Source: Thermodesulfovibrio yellowstonii (GTDB taxonomy: Bacteria; Nitrospirota; Thermodesulfovibrionia; Thermodesulfovibrionales; Dissulfurispiraceae). From it: a stretch of DNA of 38,964 nt. Under the pieces are notes generated by a model. It saw only the letters and a list, made by a program, of their open reading frames with translations. It had not been told where the DNA came from and did no database searches. The translations under genes and the position numbers were made by a program. Shown in pieces: positions 19,562 through 28,706 of the stretch (positions within the stretch are counted from its first letter, which is position 1; every line of letters begins with the position of its first letter). The stretch is from contig DYHD01000014.1 of NCBI GenBank assembly GCA_020724365.1, positions 1 to 38,964 on the forward strand, given 5' to 3'.

Positions 19562-20011
19562 TCACTTATCAAAAAGGTTTTTTACCTCGTGAATCAGATC
19601 GTTTATATCCTTAAACTGCCTGTAAACAGAGGCAAATCTAACATAAGCAACTTTATCAATCTCTTTGAGAGCAGATACGACTTCTTCACCGATCCATGAA
19701 CTTGGGATTTCTTTTACCCCTAATCCAATAAGCTTTTTTTCAATTTGCGAAATAACCTCTTCTAACACTTCTATAGATATTGGTCTTTTTTCACATGCCT
19801 TTTTAAGTCCTGAAAGGATTTTTTGACGATCATAAGGTTCCCTACCTCCATCTTTCTTGATCACCAGAGGCATGGGGTCTTCGACCCTTTCATATGAGGT
19901 AAAACGATTACTACACTTTAGGCATTCCCTTCTTCTTCGGATAGCCCCGTCTTTTGTCATCCGCGAGTCTATCACTTTATCTTCGATGCTACTACAAAAA
20001 GGGCATTTCAT
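19562..20011 (-). CDS. nrdR: transcriptional repressor NrdR
   Basis: A 149-aa repressor of ribonucleotide reductase genes. An N-terminal zinc ribbon has MKCPFC at the start and CLKC near 34-37, with the DSRMTKDGAIRRRREC stretch between. An ATP-cone (~46-136) senses dATP/ATP (LVIKKDGGREPYDRQKI). Length equals the family norm. It starts 8 nt after glyA stops, and rpiB-glyA-nrdR form one unit, an arrangement seen in several bacterial groups. Confidence 0.96.
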   Translation of the reverse strand: MKCPFCSSIEDKVIDSRMTKDGAIRRRRECLKCSNRFTSYERVEDPMPLVIKKDGGREPYDRQKILSGLKKACEKRPISIEVLEEVISQIEKKLIGLGVKEIPSSWIGEEVVSALKEIDKVAYVRFASVYRQFKDINDLIHEVKNLFDK

Positions 20012-20019
20012 AATTTATT

Positions 20020-21270
20020 TTAGAGTACTGCAGAATATACAGGGAATCTTCTTCCCAGTTCTTTGACTCTTGTGCTAATCTCTTTAAGTTTTGGGGCATT
20101 ATCGAAGGCTTCGATTGCATTAGCAATTATTTCAGCTATTTCATCCATTTCTTTCTCTTTCATGCCTCTGGAAGTCACACTGGGGGTTCCAAGCCTTAAA
20201 CCGCTGGTTATTGAAGCTGGTTTATCATCATATGGCACAGCATTTTTATTTGCAGTTATGCCAGCTTTATCGAGGGCTTCTTCAGCATCTTTTCCAGTAA
20301 TATTTATATTTCTTAAGTCAACAAGCATCAAGTGATTATCGGTACCGCCAGATATGATTTGAAACCCATGATTTATCAATTTTTTAGCCAGCCTTTTAGA
20401 GTTTATTAAAACCTGCTTTTGGTATTCATAAAATTCCTCTGTCAGAGCTTCCTTAAATGCAACTGCCTTTGCAGCGATAACATGAACAAGCGGGCCTCCT
20501 TGAATTCCAGGGAAAACCATTTTATCTATTGCCTTTGCATATTTCTCCTTGCACATTATTATTCCGCCTCTTGGACCCCTCAATGTTTTATGAGTTGTGG
20601 ATGTTACAAAATCTGCATGAGGGATAGGAGATGGATGCATTCCTGTTGCTACCAGCCCTGCTATATGAGCTATATCAGCTAAAAGCAAAGCCCCGTTATC
20701 TTTAGCTATTTTTGAGAAGCCTTCAAAATCTATAATTCGTGAGTAAGCGCTCGCTCCTACAATAATAATCTTTGGCTTGTGTCTTTGGGTCAGTTCTCTA
20801 ACTTCCTCCATATCTATTAAGCCTGTTTCTTTATGAACGCCATAAAAAACTGTTTTATATAGCATTCCTGTAAAGTTTACAGGTGCGCCATGAGAAAGAT
20901 GCCCACCATGATTAAGGCTCATGCCCAATATAGTATCGCCGTAATTAAGAACTGAAAAAAATACAGCCATATTAGCCTGCGTGCCGGAATGCGGTTGGAC
21001 ATTAATATGCTCAGCCCCAAAAAGCCTTTTTGCTCTTTCAATCGCAAGGGTTTCTACCACATCAGCATATTCACAGCCACCGTAATACCTTCTATGGGGA
21101 TATCCTTCAGCATATTTATTTGTAAATACTGAACCTTGAGCTTCTAAAACAGCCTTACTTGCATAATTTTCAGAGGCTATAAGTATAATTTTGTCTTCCT
21201 CTCTCTGAACTTCTTGAATTGCTGCTTCATAAATTTCAGGATCTACTTGTTTAAGATATTGAAGATTCAT
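20020..21270 (-). CDS. glyA: serine hydroxymethyltransferase
   Basis: A 416-aa PLP enzyme converting serine and tetrahydrofolate to glycine and methylene-tetrahydrofolate. The PLP lysine is in [15 protein letters not shown] (near residue 225). Other signatures are the [16 protein letters not shown] block (~53-68) and [15 protein letters not shown] (~95-109). The start ATG overlaps the rpiB stop in an ATGA, showing translational coupling. Supplies one-carbon units for the purine genes seen elsewhere in the window and links to SerA. Confidence 0.97.
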   Translation of the reverse strand: MNLQYLKQVDPEIYEAAIQEVQREEDKIILIASENYASKAVLEAQGSVFTNKYAEGYPHRRYYGGCEYADVVETLAIERAKRLFGAEHINVQPHSGTQANMAVFFSVLNYGDTILGMSLNHGGHLSHGAPVNFTGMLYKTVFYGVHKETGLIDMEEVRELTQRHKPKIIIVGASAYSRIIDFEGFSKIAKDNGALLLADIAHIAGLVATGMHPSPIPHADFVTSTTHKTLRGPRGGIIMCKEKYAKAIDKMVFPGIQGGPLVHVIAAKAVAFKEALTEEFYEYQKQVLINSKRLAKKLINHGFQIISGGTDNHLMLVDLRNINITGKDAEEALDKAGITANKNAVPYDDKPASITSGLRLGTPSVTSRGMKEKEMDEIAEIIANAIEAFDNAPKLKEISTRVKELGRRFPVYSAVL

Positions 21271-21719
21271 ATTCCAAAGACTCTCTTTTCAATAATGTTG
21301 ATTTTCTTTAATCTATTATAATGTCTATGACCCTCAAAAGGGGTATTAATCCATGTAAGGACAATCTCTTTGGCAAGGTCTATGCCGACTATCCTTCCAC
21401 CCAAAACTAGTATATTTGCATCATTATGAAGCCTGCTCATCTTTGCAGTAAAAAGCTCATTACATAGTGAAGCTCGGATATTCTTGAATTTATTAGCCAC
21501 TATAGACATTCCTATGCCCGTCCCGCATATAAGTATGCCCCTCTCAGCCTGCCCCGAAGATACAGTAAGTGATACCTTCTCCCCAAAGTCAGGATAATCA
21601 ACTGATTCAGTTGAGTTTGCACCGAAATCAATTACTTCATGTCCATGTTGTATGAGAATTGAGCAGATTTCCATCTTTAAAGCAAAACCTGCATGATCAG
21701 AGCCTATAGCAAATAGCAC
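21267..21719 (-). CDS. rpiB: ribose-5-phosphate isomerase B
   Basis: A 150-aa RpiB/LacAB-type sugar-phosphate isomerase interconverting ribulose 5-phosphate and ribose 5-phosphate. GSDHAGF is at residues 6-12, the catalytic Cys is in [16 protein letters not shown] (~62-77), and [12 protein letters not shown] (~97-108) is typical. Length is normal. First gene of the rpiB-glyA-nrdR unit, joined to glyA by a 4-nt overlap. Upstream DNA is taken up by two repeats. Confidence 0.95.
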   Translation of the reverse strand: MLFAIGSDHAGFALKMEICSILIQHGHEVIDFGANSTESVDYPDFGEKVSLTVSSGQAERGILICGTGIGMSIVANKFKNIRASLCNELFTAKMSRLHNDANILVLGGRIVGIDLAKEIVLTWINTPFEGHRHYNRLKKINIIEKRVFGI

Positions 21720-21798
21720 TTAGCAACCTCATTAAATATATAGTTATAGAGCAAATATCATAAATAAGAAAAAATATTGAAGTCAAGGATTTAATCCT

Positions 21799-22062
21799 AA
21801 AACAGAGATAGGACTATAAACTCTTTGATTTATCTGTCATTTCGAATACCCCTATCTGCATACGCCTGCCTGAGTGAGTCCGCTCGCAGTCAGACTACGC
21901 ATAAGCAGGCAAATGGTGTGAGAAATCTTTTTTACAAAGAGGTAGGATTCCCCACGGAATTTATCCCGAACGGATAAGGATAAGATTCCTCACAGAACTT
22001 GTCCCAAGCGGAAAGATGAGACTCCTCCTTCGCTCGGAATGACAGCTTTCTATCTCTGTTTT
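21799..22062. repeat. MITE-like element C
   Basis: A perfect 13-bp terminal inverted repeat AAAACAGAGATAG (21799-21811, complement at 22050-22062) bounds about 264 bp. The interior has GTCATTTCGAATACCCC near the left end and TCGCTCGGAATGAC near the right end, a nested inverted arrangement like that of element B. Any reading frame crossing it (for example 21932-22225) spans two elements and is not a gene. Confidence 0.7.
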
Positions 22063-22091
22063 TCGGCTTAAGGTGCACATAGATATTTATC

Positions 22092-22241
22092 AATAGGAGC
22101 CTGTCTAAAAACTCGCATGTTGTCATTGTCCGGCTTGACTGGACAATCCAGAACCTATTGAAAAGACTGGATTCCCCGATCAAGTCGGGGAATGACAGTC
22201 GAGTGAAATCGTAGTTTTTAGACAAGCTCAGTGTCCCTATT
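22092..22241. repeat. MITE-like element D abutting argF
   Basis: Terminal inverted repeats GAGCCTGTCTAAAAACT (22097-22113) and its complement at 22213-22229 match at 16 of 17. Beyond them AATAGG (22092-22097) and CCTATT (22236-22241) also pair. The interior contains GTCATTGTCCGGCTTGACTG and CCCCGATCAAGTCGGGGAATGAC, shared with element A at 1-220. The outer right arm includes the argF stop codon. Confidence 0.7.
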
Positions 22242-23157
22242 TAACTAAAAATTCAAGAATTGCTTTTTCAGAATGGAGTCTGTTTTCAGCCTGATCAAAT
22301 GCCAGGCAATTTTGCCCATCCATCACCTCATCTGTAATCTCTTCACCCCTGTGTGCAGGCAAGCAATGCATCACTATTATATCTTTATTTGCATAGCTCA
22401 AAAGTTGACTATTTAGTTGATAGTCTTTAAATCTTGATTTTTTCACCTCTGCATCTTTCTCTTGTCCCATGCTTACCCATACATCTGTGTAAAGAACATC
22501 AGCATCTTTGACTGCTTCAAAGGGATTGTGCAAAATCACTATTTCAGATGAGGATTTATTATAAGATATATAATTCCTTGCCCTTTGAACAATATCATTA
22601 TCAGGTTCAAAGCCTGGAGGACAGGCAATCGTAATATTAACTCCTGCTTTTGCAGAAGCTTCCACCAATGAATTAGCAACATTATTGCCATCACCTATAT
22701 ACACAAGTTTAATGCCTCTTAAGATTCCCTTGCTTTCATATATTGTCATTAAATCTGCAATAGCCTGACACGGATGATGATTATCAGAAAGCCCATTTAT
22801 AACTGAACCAGAAAAATGCTGGGCAAATTCATCAATTGTAGAATGTTGATAAGTTCGCATCACAATCGCTGATAGATATCTTGATAATACCTTTGCGGTA
22901 TCAGAAATGCTTTCACCCCTATTAAGCTGAAGATCACTTGAATTCAAATATATTACTTGAGCGCCTAATTGATATATGCCAACCTCGAAAGAAATCCTTG
23001 TCCGGGTAGAAGATTTTTGAAAAATCATTCCTATGCTCTTGCCAAGCAATGGACATTTGTTAGCATCAACGCCAGACTTTAATTCAATTGACCTTTTTAT
23101 CAGGTATTCTATTTCGCTACCAGAAAGATCCCAAACAGTAAGGAAATCTCTTTTCAT
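22237..23157 (-). CDS. argF: ornithine carbamoyltransferase
   Basis: A 306-aa enzyme making citrulline from ornithine and carbamoyl phosphate. The carbamoyl-phosphate loop is SSTRTRISFEVG (~49-60), HHPCQAIADLMT (~127-138) is conserved, and the ornithine-specific MHCLPAHRGEEI is near 260-271. Its ATG overlaps the argD stop (ATGA). The TAG stop lies inside the outer arm of repeat element D, so the 3' end may have been set by that insertion. Length is normal, so any loss at the C-terminus is small. Confidence 0.95.
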   Translation of the reverse strand: MKRDFLTVWDLSGSEIEYLIKRSIELKSGVDANKCPLLGKSIGMIFQKSSTRTRISFEVGIYQLGAQVIYLNSSDLQLNRGESISDTAKVLSRYLSAIVMRTYQHSTIDEFAQHFSGSVINGLSDNHHPCQAIADLMTIYESKGILRGIKLVYIGDGNNVANSLVEASAKAGVNITIACPPGFEPDNDIVQRARNYISYNKSSSEIVILHNPFEAVKDADVLYTDVWVSMGQEKDAEVKKSRFKDYQLNSQLLSYANKDIIVMHCLPAHRGEEITDEVMDGQNCLAFDQAENRLHSEKAILEFLVK

Positions 23158-24353
23158 GAAATTCTTTTGAAAACCTCTTTCAATGCGGATATCAATTTAT
23201 CAATATCTTCTTCTTTAATTACTAAAGGCGGGGTGAACCGCAAAACATTGCCAGCGGTGCAATTTATTAAAAAACCACTTTCTAGACATGCCTTTACATA
23301 CGGCATGCCATCTCTATCAAGTTCTAAACCGATTATGAGTCCTTTGCCCCTTACATCTAATACAATAAGAGGATATTTTTCCTTTAATTTAAGGAGCTGT
23401 TCATTAAAGTAGTTTCCTATTTTTCTGCAATAGTCCAATAAATAACCATCCTCTAAAATAACATCTAAAGTAGCTATAGCGGCTGCACAAACCAAAGGAT
23501 TCCCGCCAAATGTTGAAGCATGACTGCCCGGTTCAAAAGCAGACGCTACTTTTTCAGTTGCAAGCAAAGCCCCAATCGGAGCACCTCCTCCTAGTCCTTT
23601 TGCAAGGGTCATTATATCAGGGGTTATTCCATAATGTTCATAAGCAAAGAGCTTGCCTGTCCTACCCATTCCAGTCTGGACTTCATCAAGCATGAGGAGT
23701 AAATTGTTTTCGTTACAAATTCTTTTTACATTTATTAAATAATCATCTGATGGAAGCCTGACGCCACCTTCACCTTGTATAGGCTCTAATAAGACGGCGC
23801 ATGTTTGTTTGCTGATAGAGGCTTTTAATGCCTCTATATCATTAAATGGTACATGCTTGAAGCCGGGCAAGAGAGGTTCAAATCCCTTCTGGAATTTATC
23901 TTGGCCTGTAGCTGATAGGCTACCAAGTGTTCTGCCATGAAAAGAATTAATTGTTGATATAATCTCATAACGACCATCACCATAATTTTTCTTGGAATAT
24001 TTTCTTGCAAGCTTTATTGCTGCTTCATTTGCCTCAGCGCCTGAATTACAGAAAAAAACTTTGTTTGCAAAGGAATTCTTAACAAGAAGCTTAGCTAACT
24101 TAATTTGAGGCTCTATATGATAAAAATTCGAGACATGAATTAATCGTTGAGCCTGCTTCTGTATCGCAACTACTATCTTTGGATGACAATGCCCTAAAAT
24201 GTTTACTGCTACCCCTCCAAGGAAATCAAGATATTCCTTTCCTTCAGAGTCCCATACTTTCGCACCACGACCTTTAACTAATACAACGGGGAAACGATTG
24301 TATGTATTAAATAGATAACGTTGAGAGTCTTCTATCAGTCTTTTTAAATCCAT
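23154..24353 (-). CDS. argD: acetylornithine aminotransferase
   Basis: A 399-aa PLP class III aminotransferase of arginine synthesis. It has GVAVNILGHCHP (~44-55), FCNSGAEANEAAIKLARKY (~95-113), DEVQTGMGRTGKLFA (~211-225) and PLP lysine in MTLAKGLGGGAPIGA (~240-254). The ATG at 24353 is preferred; the frame is open to a TTG at 24371 that would add six unusual residues. Neither has a good Shine-Dalgarno. It is translationally coupled to argF. Other class III enzymes (for example GABA aminotransferase) are unlikely given argF. Confidence 0.93.
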   Translation of the reverse strand: MDLKRLIEDSQRYLFNTYNRFPVVLVKGRGAKVWDSEGKEYLDFLGGVAVNILGHCHPKIVVAIQKQAQRLIHVSNFYHIEPQIKLAKLLVKNSFANKVFFCNSGAEANEAAIKLARKYSKKNYGDGRYEIISTINSFHGRTLGSLSATGQDKFQKGFEPLLPGFKHVPFNDIEALKASISKQTCAVLLEPIQGEGGVRLPSDDYLINVKRICNENNLLLMLDEVQTGMGRTGKLFAYEHYGITPDIMTLAKGLGGGAPIGALLATEKVASAFEPGSHASTFGGNPLVCAAAIATLDVILEDGYLLDYCRKIGNYFNEQLLKLKEKYPLIVLDVRGKGLIIGLELDRDGMPYVKACLESGFLINCTAGNVLRFTPPLVIKEEDIDKLISALKEVFKRIS

Positions 24354-24426
24354 CAGAAAATAATAACACAATTAGTCATAAACTTTAAAGAAAATAGGAT
24401 TTGTGCAGAGTCAGACTCGAGGATAG

Positions 24427-24470
24427 AAAATGCTTTTTTAGCAATTGCTCCTGTTTAAAAAGAGCATTTT
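24427..24470. repeat. inverted repeat between divergent argD and TPR gene
   Basis: AAAATGCTTTTTTA (24427-24440) and AAAAAGAGCATTTT (24457-24470) can pair, with an 8-bp perfect outer stem and one bulge. It sits in a 270-bp divergent spacer that otherwise holds AT-rich promoter-like DNA. An operator, a small repeat or chance are all possible. Confidence 0.35.
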
Positions 24471-24623
24471 AACCCAGAATTGTTATTAGAGTTTGCGATT
24501 ATTAGAACTATTGCCTGATGACAATTCTAGGATAACTTTAGATTTTTTTAAAAATTGTATAAACTACTGATATTTGTGTTATATAATATATTTTAAAAAA
24601 TCTTCTTAATGTAACCGTTGCTT

Positions 24624-25343
24624 ATGACAAATTTTGGGATATATTTTAAAATTTTAATTATATTAAGCTGTTTTTTGCTGCTTACTGGCTGCGCATCAGG
24701 CAGGATGCAAGAGCAGAAAGAAGCTGATCTGTCTTTTCAACTTGGCATCTCGTATCTCAACGAAGGAAATTATCAGCAGGCATACCTACATTTCCAGAAA
24801 TCACATAGCATTAATCCTAAAAACAAAGAAACCTTAAACAGCCTTGGGCTTATTCATATGCATTTTGAGGATCTGCAAAAGGCAAGGGGATTCTTTCTAG
24901 ATGCAATTAATCTTGATTCAAACTTCTCAAAAGCCTATAACAATCTTGGGATAGTCTATATCAAGATGTCTATGTGGAATGAAGCAATTGAACAATTTAA
25001 AAAGGCTCTCTCAAATCCAATGTACCAAAATCCTGAAACCGCCTATTTCAATTTAGGCAATGTTTACTATAAGTTGGGTAAATATGAATTAGCCATAACT
25101 GCATATAAGGATTCCATCAAAAGGGCTCCCTCATTTGCACATCCCTATTATGGGCTTGCTTTATCATATAATAAGATTGGCAGATATGGAGAAGCGTCAG
25201 ATATGCTAACGATAGCCATTGAGATAGATCCAGCATACAAAGGAGATAGAGTGAAATTTGTTCAGGAAATACAGAAAAATTACTTAAGAATTGAGAATAA
25301 TGATCAGGATTTTGAAGACTATCTCGAGATAATCAATTATTGA
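24624..25343 (+). CDS. TPR-repeat lipoprotein
   Basis: A 239-aa protein with a lipoprotein signal peptide; lipobox LLTGC places the lipidated Cys near residue 22. About five tetratricopeptide repeats follow (for example YLNEGNYQQAYLHFQKSHSINP, FSKAYNNLGIVYIKMSMWNEAIEQF). The layout resembles PilF/PilW-like outer-membrane TPR lipoproteins that help assemble type IV pilus secretins, but no pilus gene is nearby, so that is only a suggestion. ATG at 24624 chosen over a TTG at 24618; no clear Shine-Dalgarno. It ends 13 nt before gltX and is probably co-transcribed with it. Confidence 0.85.
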   Translation: MTNFGIYFKILIILSCFLLLTGCASGRMQEQKEADLSFQLGISYLNEGNYQQAYLHFQKSHSINPKNKETLNSLGLIHMHFEDLQKARGFFLDAINLDSNFSKAYNNLGIVYIKMSMWNEAIEQFKKALSNPMYQNPETAYFNLGNVYYKLGKYELAITAYKDSIKRAPSFAHPYYGLALSYNKIGRYGEASDMLTIAIEIDPAYKGDRVKFVQEIQKNYLRIENNDQDFEDYLEIINY

Positions 25344-25356
25344 TTTAGGAGGAAAG

Positions 25357-26772
25357 TTGAATCAACAGATACGGGTAAGATTTGCACCAAGCCCAACCGG
25401 GTTTCTTCATATTGGAGGGGCAAGGACTGCCCTTTTCAACTGGCTTTTTGCGAGGCATTATAAAGGCGTTTTTGTTCTCAGAATAGAAGATACTGATAGA
25501 AACCGTTCTACAGATGAATATATGAATTTAATCATTCAGGATATGAAATGGCTCGGACTTGATTGGGATGAGGGTCCATTTAGACAGACAGATAGATTTG
25601 ATATTTATAGAGACTATGCTAATAGATTAATTCAAGCAGGCAAGGCTTATTACTGTTGCTGTACCACTGAAGAACTTGAAAGAAAAAGACAGTTAGCTAT
25701 TGCGGCTGGACTACCAATGAAATATGACGGAAAATGCAGGGATTTAAAGAAACCTCCCTCAAATATTCCTGCTGCTATCAGGTTTAAGATGCCCAAAGAA
25801 GGACAGACCATTGTTAATGATCTTGTAAAAGGATGTGTAATCTTTGATAACAGCCAGATTGAAGACCTTGTAATTGTTCGTTCAGATGGGACACCTACTT
25901 ATAACTTCGTTGTTGTAGTTGATGATATTGATATGAATATCAGCCATATAATAAGAGGGGATGATCATTTAAACAATACCCCTAAGCAAATACATATATA
26001 TGAAGCTTTTAGTTCAAAGATGCCCCAATTTGCCCATTTGCCTATGATACTCGGTCATGACAAAAGTCGTCTAAGTAAAAGACATGGTGCCACATCTGTC
26101 TTGGCATATAAAGACATGGGATATCTTCCTGAGGCAATAGTAAATTATCTTGCAAGGCTCGGCTGGTCTCACGGGGATCAGGAAATATTTACTAAAGATG
26201 AGATGGTAAATTTCTTCTCTATAGAAAACATCGGCAAATCGGCTGCTGTCTTCAATCCTGAGAAATTGCTCTGGCTAAATAGCCATTATATTATAAGAAG
26301 TGATTCAGAGAGACTTGCAGAGTTAGTAATTCCTTTTCTTATTAATAAAGGTATAATTGAATCAGATAAAGATATTGATTTAAAATGGTTGTCTAAAGCA
26401 ATTAATTTACTCAAGGAGCGAGCTAAAACACTCGATGAACTCGCTAATTCACTCAACTATTTTATCGCCGATTCAATCGAGATAGATCCAAAAATAGCAC
26501 AAAAGTTTTTAATGCCACAGAGCATTAAATATCTTATTGAACTCAAAAATGCATTATTAAGCTTGGATGATTTTTCATCAGCAAGTATTGAGAAAATTTT
26601 CAATACTTTAGCAGAGAGCTATAGCCTAAAACTTGGTGCTATAGCACAACCTGTAAGGGTTGCTATAACTGGTGGGACAGCAAGCCCTGGCATTTATGAA
26701 CTTATAGAGATAATTGGCAGAGAGAAAACAATAGATAGATTGTCAAAAGTAATCGAGCAAAAGATTACTTAG
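25357..26772 (+). CDS. gltX: glutamyl-tRNA synthetase
   Basis: A 471-aa class I aminoacyl-tRNA synthetase. The HIGH-type motif is HIGGARTALFNWLFARH (residues ~18-34), the catalytic loop variant is RLSKRHGATSV (~244-254), and FAPSPTGFLHIGG opens the protein. TTG is the start, with TAGGAGG at the right distance. Length is typical of bacterial GluRS. Supplies Glu-tRNA for translation and for C5-pathway tetrapyrrole synthesis, of which hemC lies in this window. Whether it is discriminating cannot be decided by eye. Confidence 0.96.
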   Translation: MNQQIRVRFAPSPTGFLHIGGARTALFNWLFARHYKGVFVLRIEDTDRNRSTDEYMNLIIQDMKWLGLDWDEGPFRQTDRFDIYRDYANRLIQAGKAYYCCCTTEELERKRQLAIAAGLPMKYDGKCRDLKKPPSNIPAAIRFKMPKEGQTIVNDLVKGCVIFDNSQIEDLVIVRSDGTPTYNFVVVVDDIDMNISHIIRGDDHLNNTPKQIHIYEAFSSKMPQFAHLPMILGHDKSRLSKRHGATSVLAYKDMGYLPEAIVNYLARLGWSHGDQEIFTKDEMVNFFSIENIGKSAAVFNPEKLLWLNSHYIIRSDSERLAELVIPFLINKGIIESDKDIDLKWLSKAINLLKERAKTLDELANSLNYFIADSIEIDPKIAQKFLMPQSIKYLIELKNALLSLDDFSSASIEKIFNTLAESYSLKLGAIAQPVRVAITGGTASPGIYELIEIIGREKTIDRLSKVIEQKIT

Positions 26773-26802
26773 TATCTGTTAATTAAGTTTATAAATGGAC
26801 TA

Positions 26803-26900
26803 AATAAAACGATTAATAATTTAGAGGTCACAGAGGGGATGCAACAGAATTCCTCTTAACTTATTAATATTTAATATTTTCTCTGTGTTCTCTATGGTTA
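26803..26900 (+). repeat. 98-bp dispersed repeat, copy 1
   Basis: Matches 38849-38946 in inverted orientation with three differences in 98 positions. Its ends carry related inverted motifs (AGAGGTCACAGAG near the left; complement of AGAGAACACAGAG near the right), so it is an imperfect palindrome-ended element. It occupies the gap between gltX and the fmdB-like gene. Confidence 0.85.
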
Positions 26901-26937
26901 ATTTTGACAATACGCAATCCCATAGGAGGAGGTAAAT

Positions 26938-27102
26938 ATGCCTTTATATGATTATAAGTGCGATAAGTGCGGGGAATCTTTTTCCCTTATAATGAGTGTT
27001 AAGGAAAAAGAGACAACAAAAGTAAAATGTCCAAAATGCAATGCTGAAGAAATAAGACAGGTTTATTTATCATTTTTTACTAAGACATCCAGAAAGTCAT
27101 AA
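26938..27102 (+). CDS. small FmdB-family zinc-ribbon protein
   Basis: A 54-aa protein that opens MPLYDYKCDKCGESF and has a second pair CPKC at residues 31-34, giving a CxxC...CxxC zinc ribbon. This is the FmdB/YhfH-type regulatory-protein N-terminus (zf-FmdB) common as a small stand-alone protein in many bacteria. GGAGGAGG precedes the ATG at 26938. It lies 28 nt upstream of purH and probably shares its transcript. Precise role unknown. Confidence 0.85.
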   Translation: MPLYDYKCDKCGESFSLIMSVKEKETTKVKCPKCNAEEIRQVYLSFFTKTSRKS

Positions 27103-27130
27103 AAATTCCATTAAATGAGGGGGGCAACCG

Positions 27131-28681
27131 ATGATTAAAAGAGCACTTATCAGTGTCTCTGATAAGAAGGGGGTAATTAATTTTGCAAAAGAGCTTGCAG
27201 CTTTCGGCGTGGAGATATTGTCAACAGGAGGCACTGCGAAGTCATTAAAAGATGCTGGGATTAATGTTAGAGAGGTTTCTGATTATACAGGGTTTCCTGA
27301 GATGCTTGATGGTAGATTAAAGACCCTCCATCCCAAAATACACGGGGGATTACTTGCAAGAAGAAGTAACCCTGCTGATATGGAGGCTTTAAAAAAATAT
27401 GAAATAGATGCGATTGATCTTGTAGTTGTTAATCTCTATCCATTTGAGGAGACAATTTCCAAGCAGTTTGTCACTTTAGAAGAAGCTATTGAAAATATTG
27501 ATATTGGCGGACCTACAATGTTAAGAGCTGCCTCAAAGAATTTTCAGGATGTTGCAGTTATCGTTGACCCTAATGATTATCAAGATATAATAGATGAAAT
27601 GAAATCAACAGGAGGGTTCTTAAGCACAGGAACAAAGCTAAATCTTGCAAAAAAGGTCTTTATCCACACAGCCCGATATGATGCACTTATAGCAGAACAT
27701 CTAAGCAAAATTACTGATAAAGGAGATTCATTCCCTGAATATCTTACCTGTCCGCTTAAGAAATTCTCAGTCCTAAGATATGGAGAAAACCCTCACCAAA
27801 AAGCTGCAATATATAAACATAATACAGGTGGCTTGTCTCTAATAGATGCTGTTGTTCTTCAAGGTAAAGAGATGTCATTTAATAATTATCTTGACACCCA
27901 CTCTGCTTTGATGCTGGCTATAGAATTTGATAAAAAAGCCTGTGTAATAATCAAACACAATAATCCCTGCGGTGTTGCAGTGGGAAGCTCTCCAGCAGAA
28001 GCTTATAAAAAAGCAGAAAAAACAGACCCTGTTTCTGCGTTCGGCGGGGTTGTTGCCTTCAATACAGAGGTTGATAGAGAAGCAGCAGAGGCAATGTCAG
28101 ATTTATTCCTTGAGGTCATTATTGCCCCTTCTTTCACAAAAGACGCTCGCCATATATTTACCTTCAAACCTAATGTTAGGCTTCTTGAGCTTCCTGCCCT
28201 TCTTTCTGCTAATAAAGAAATTATGTACTGGGATATGAAGAAAATATTAGGCGGTATGCTTTTGCAAGAATGGGATGTCTCATCAGAAGATATTTTACCA
28301 ATGAAAGCAGTTACCAAAAGACAGCCAACAAAGGAAGAGTTGGAGGCACTATCTTTTGCATGGAAGGTCTGCAAACATGTAAAGTCTAATGCTATTGTTT
28401 ATGCTTTGCATGATCGCACAGTAGGCATCGGTATAGGGCAAACGAGCAGAGTTTACTCTGCAAAGATAGGGGCTCTTAATGCTTGCGAACCATTACGGGG
28501 AACTGTAGCAGCATCTGATGGTTTTTTCCCATTCAGGGATGGCATAGATGTCCTTCATGAAATAGGGGTAACAGCAGTCATACAACCCGGGGGCTCATTA
28601 AAAGATAGCGAAGTAATACAAGCTGCAGATGAATATGATATGGCTATGATAATAACAGGAATAAGACATTTCAGGCATTGA
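27131..28681 (+). CDS. purH: bifunctional AICAR transformylase / IMP cyclohydrolase
   Basis: A 516-aa enzyme for the last two steps to IMP. The N-terminal cyclohydrolase (1-~195) starts [14 protein letters not shown] and includes [14 protein letters not shown] and [13 protein letters not shown]. The C-terminal transformylase (~200-516) has [14 protein letters not shown], the [12 protein letters not shown] active-site Lys-His segment (~277-288) and [18 protein letters not shown]-type ribosome site upstream. Followed after 25 nt by purD. Confidence 0.97.
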   Translation: MIKRALISVSDKKGVINFAKELAAFGVEILSTGGTAKSLKDAGINVREVSDYTGFPEMLDGRLKTLHPKIHGGLLARRSNPADMEALKKYEIDAIDLVVVNLYPFEETISKQFVTLEEAIENIDIGGPTMLRAASKNFQDVAVIVDPNDYQDIIDEMKSTGGFLSTGTKLNLAKKVFIHTARYDALIAEHLSKITDKGDSFPEYLTCPLKKFSVLRYGENPHQKAAIYKHNTGGLSLIDAVVLQGKEMSFNNYLDTHSALMLAIEFDKKACVIIKHNNPCGVAVGSSPAEAYKKAEKTDPVSAFGGVVAFNTEVDREAAEAMSDLFLEVIIAPSFTKDARHIFTFKPNVRLLELPALLSANKEIMYWDMKKILGGMLLQEWDVSSEDILPMKAVTKRQPTKEELEALSFAWKVCKHVKSNAIVYALHDRTVGIGIGQTSRVYSAKIGALNACEPLRGTVAASDGFFPFRDGIDVLHEIGVTAVIQPGGSLKDSEVIQAADEYDMAMIITGIRHFRH

Positions 28682-28706
28682 ATATATATTAGGAGGCATG
28701 AAAAAA

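Noticed and set aside
21932..22225. 97-aa open frame on the minus strand
   Set aside because: It crosses two MITE-like elements (C and D), has no ribosome site or recognisable protein pattern, and its residues follow the palindromic repeats.
24555..24587. TTGTAT...TATAAT upstream of the TPR lipoprotein considered as a promoter
   Set aside because: Spacing is 21 bp, too long for a normal sigma-70 site, and the whole area is AT-rich so such matches arise by chance.
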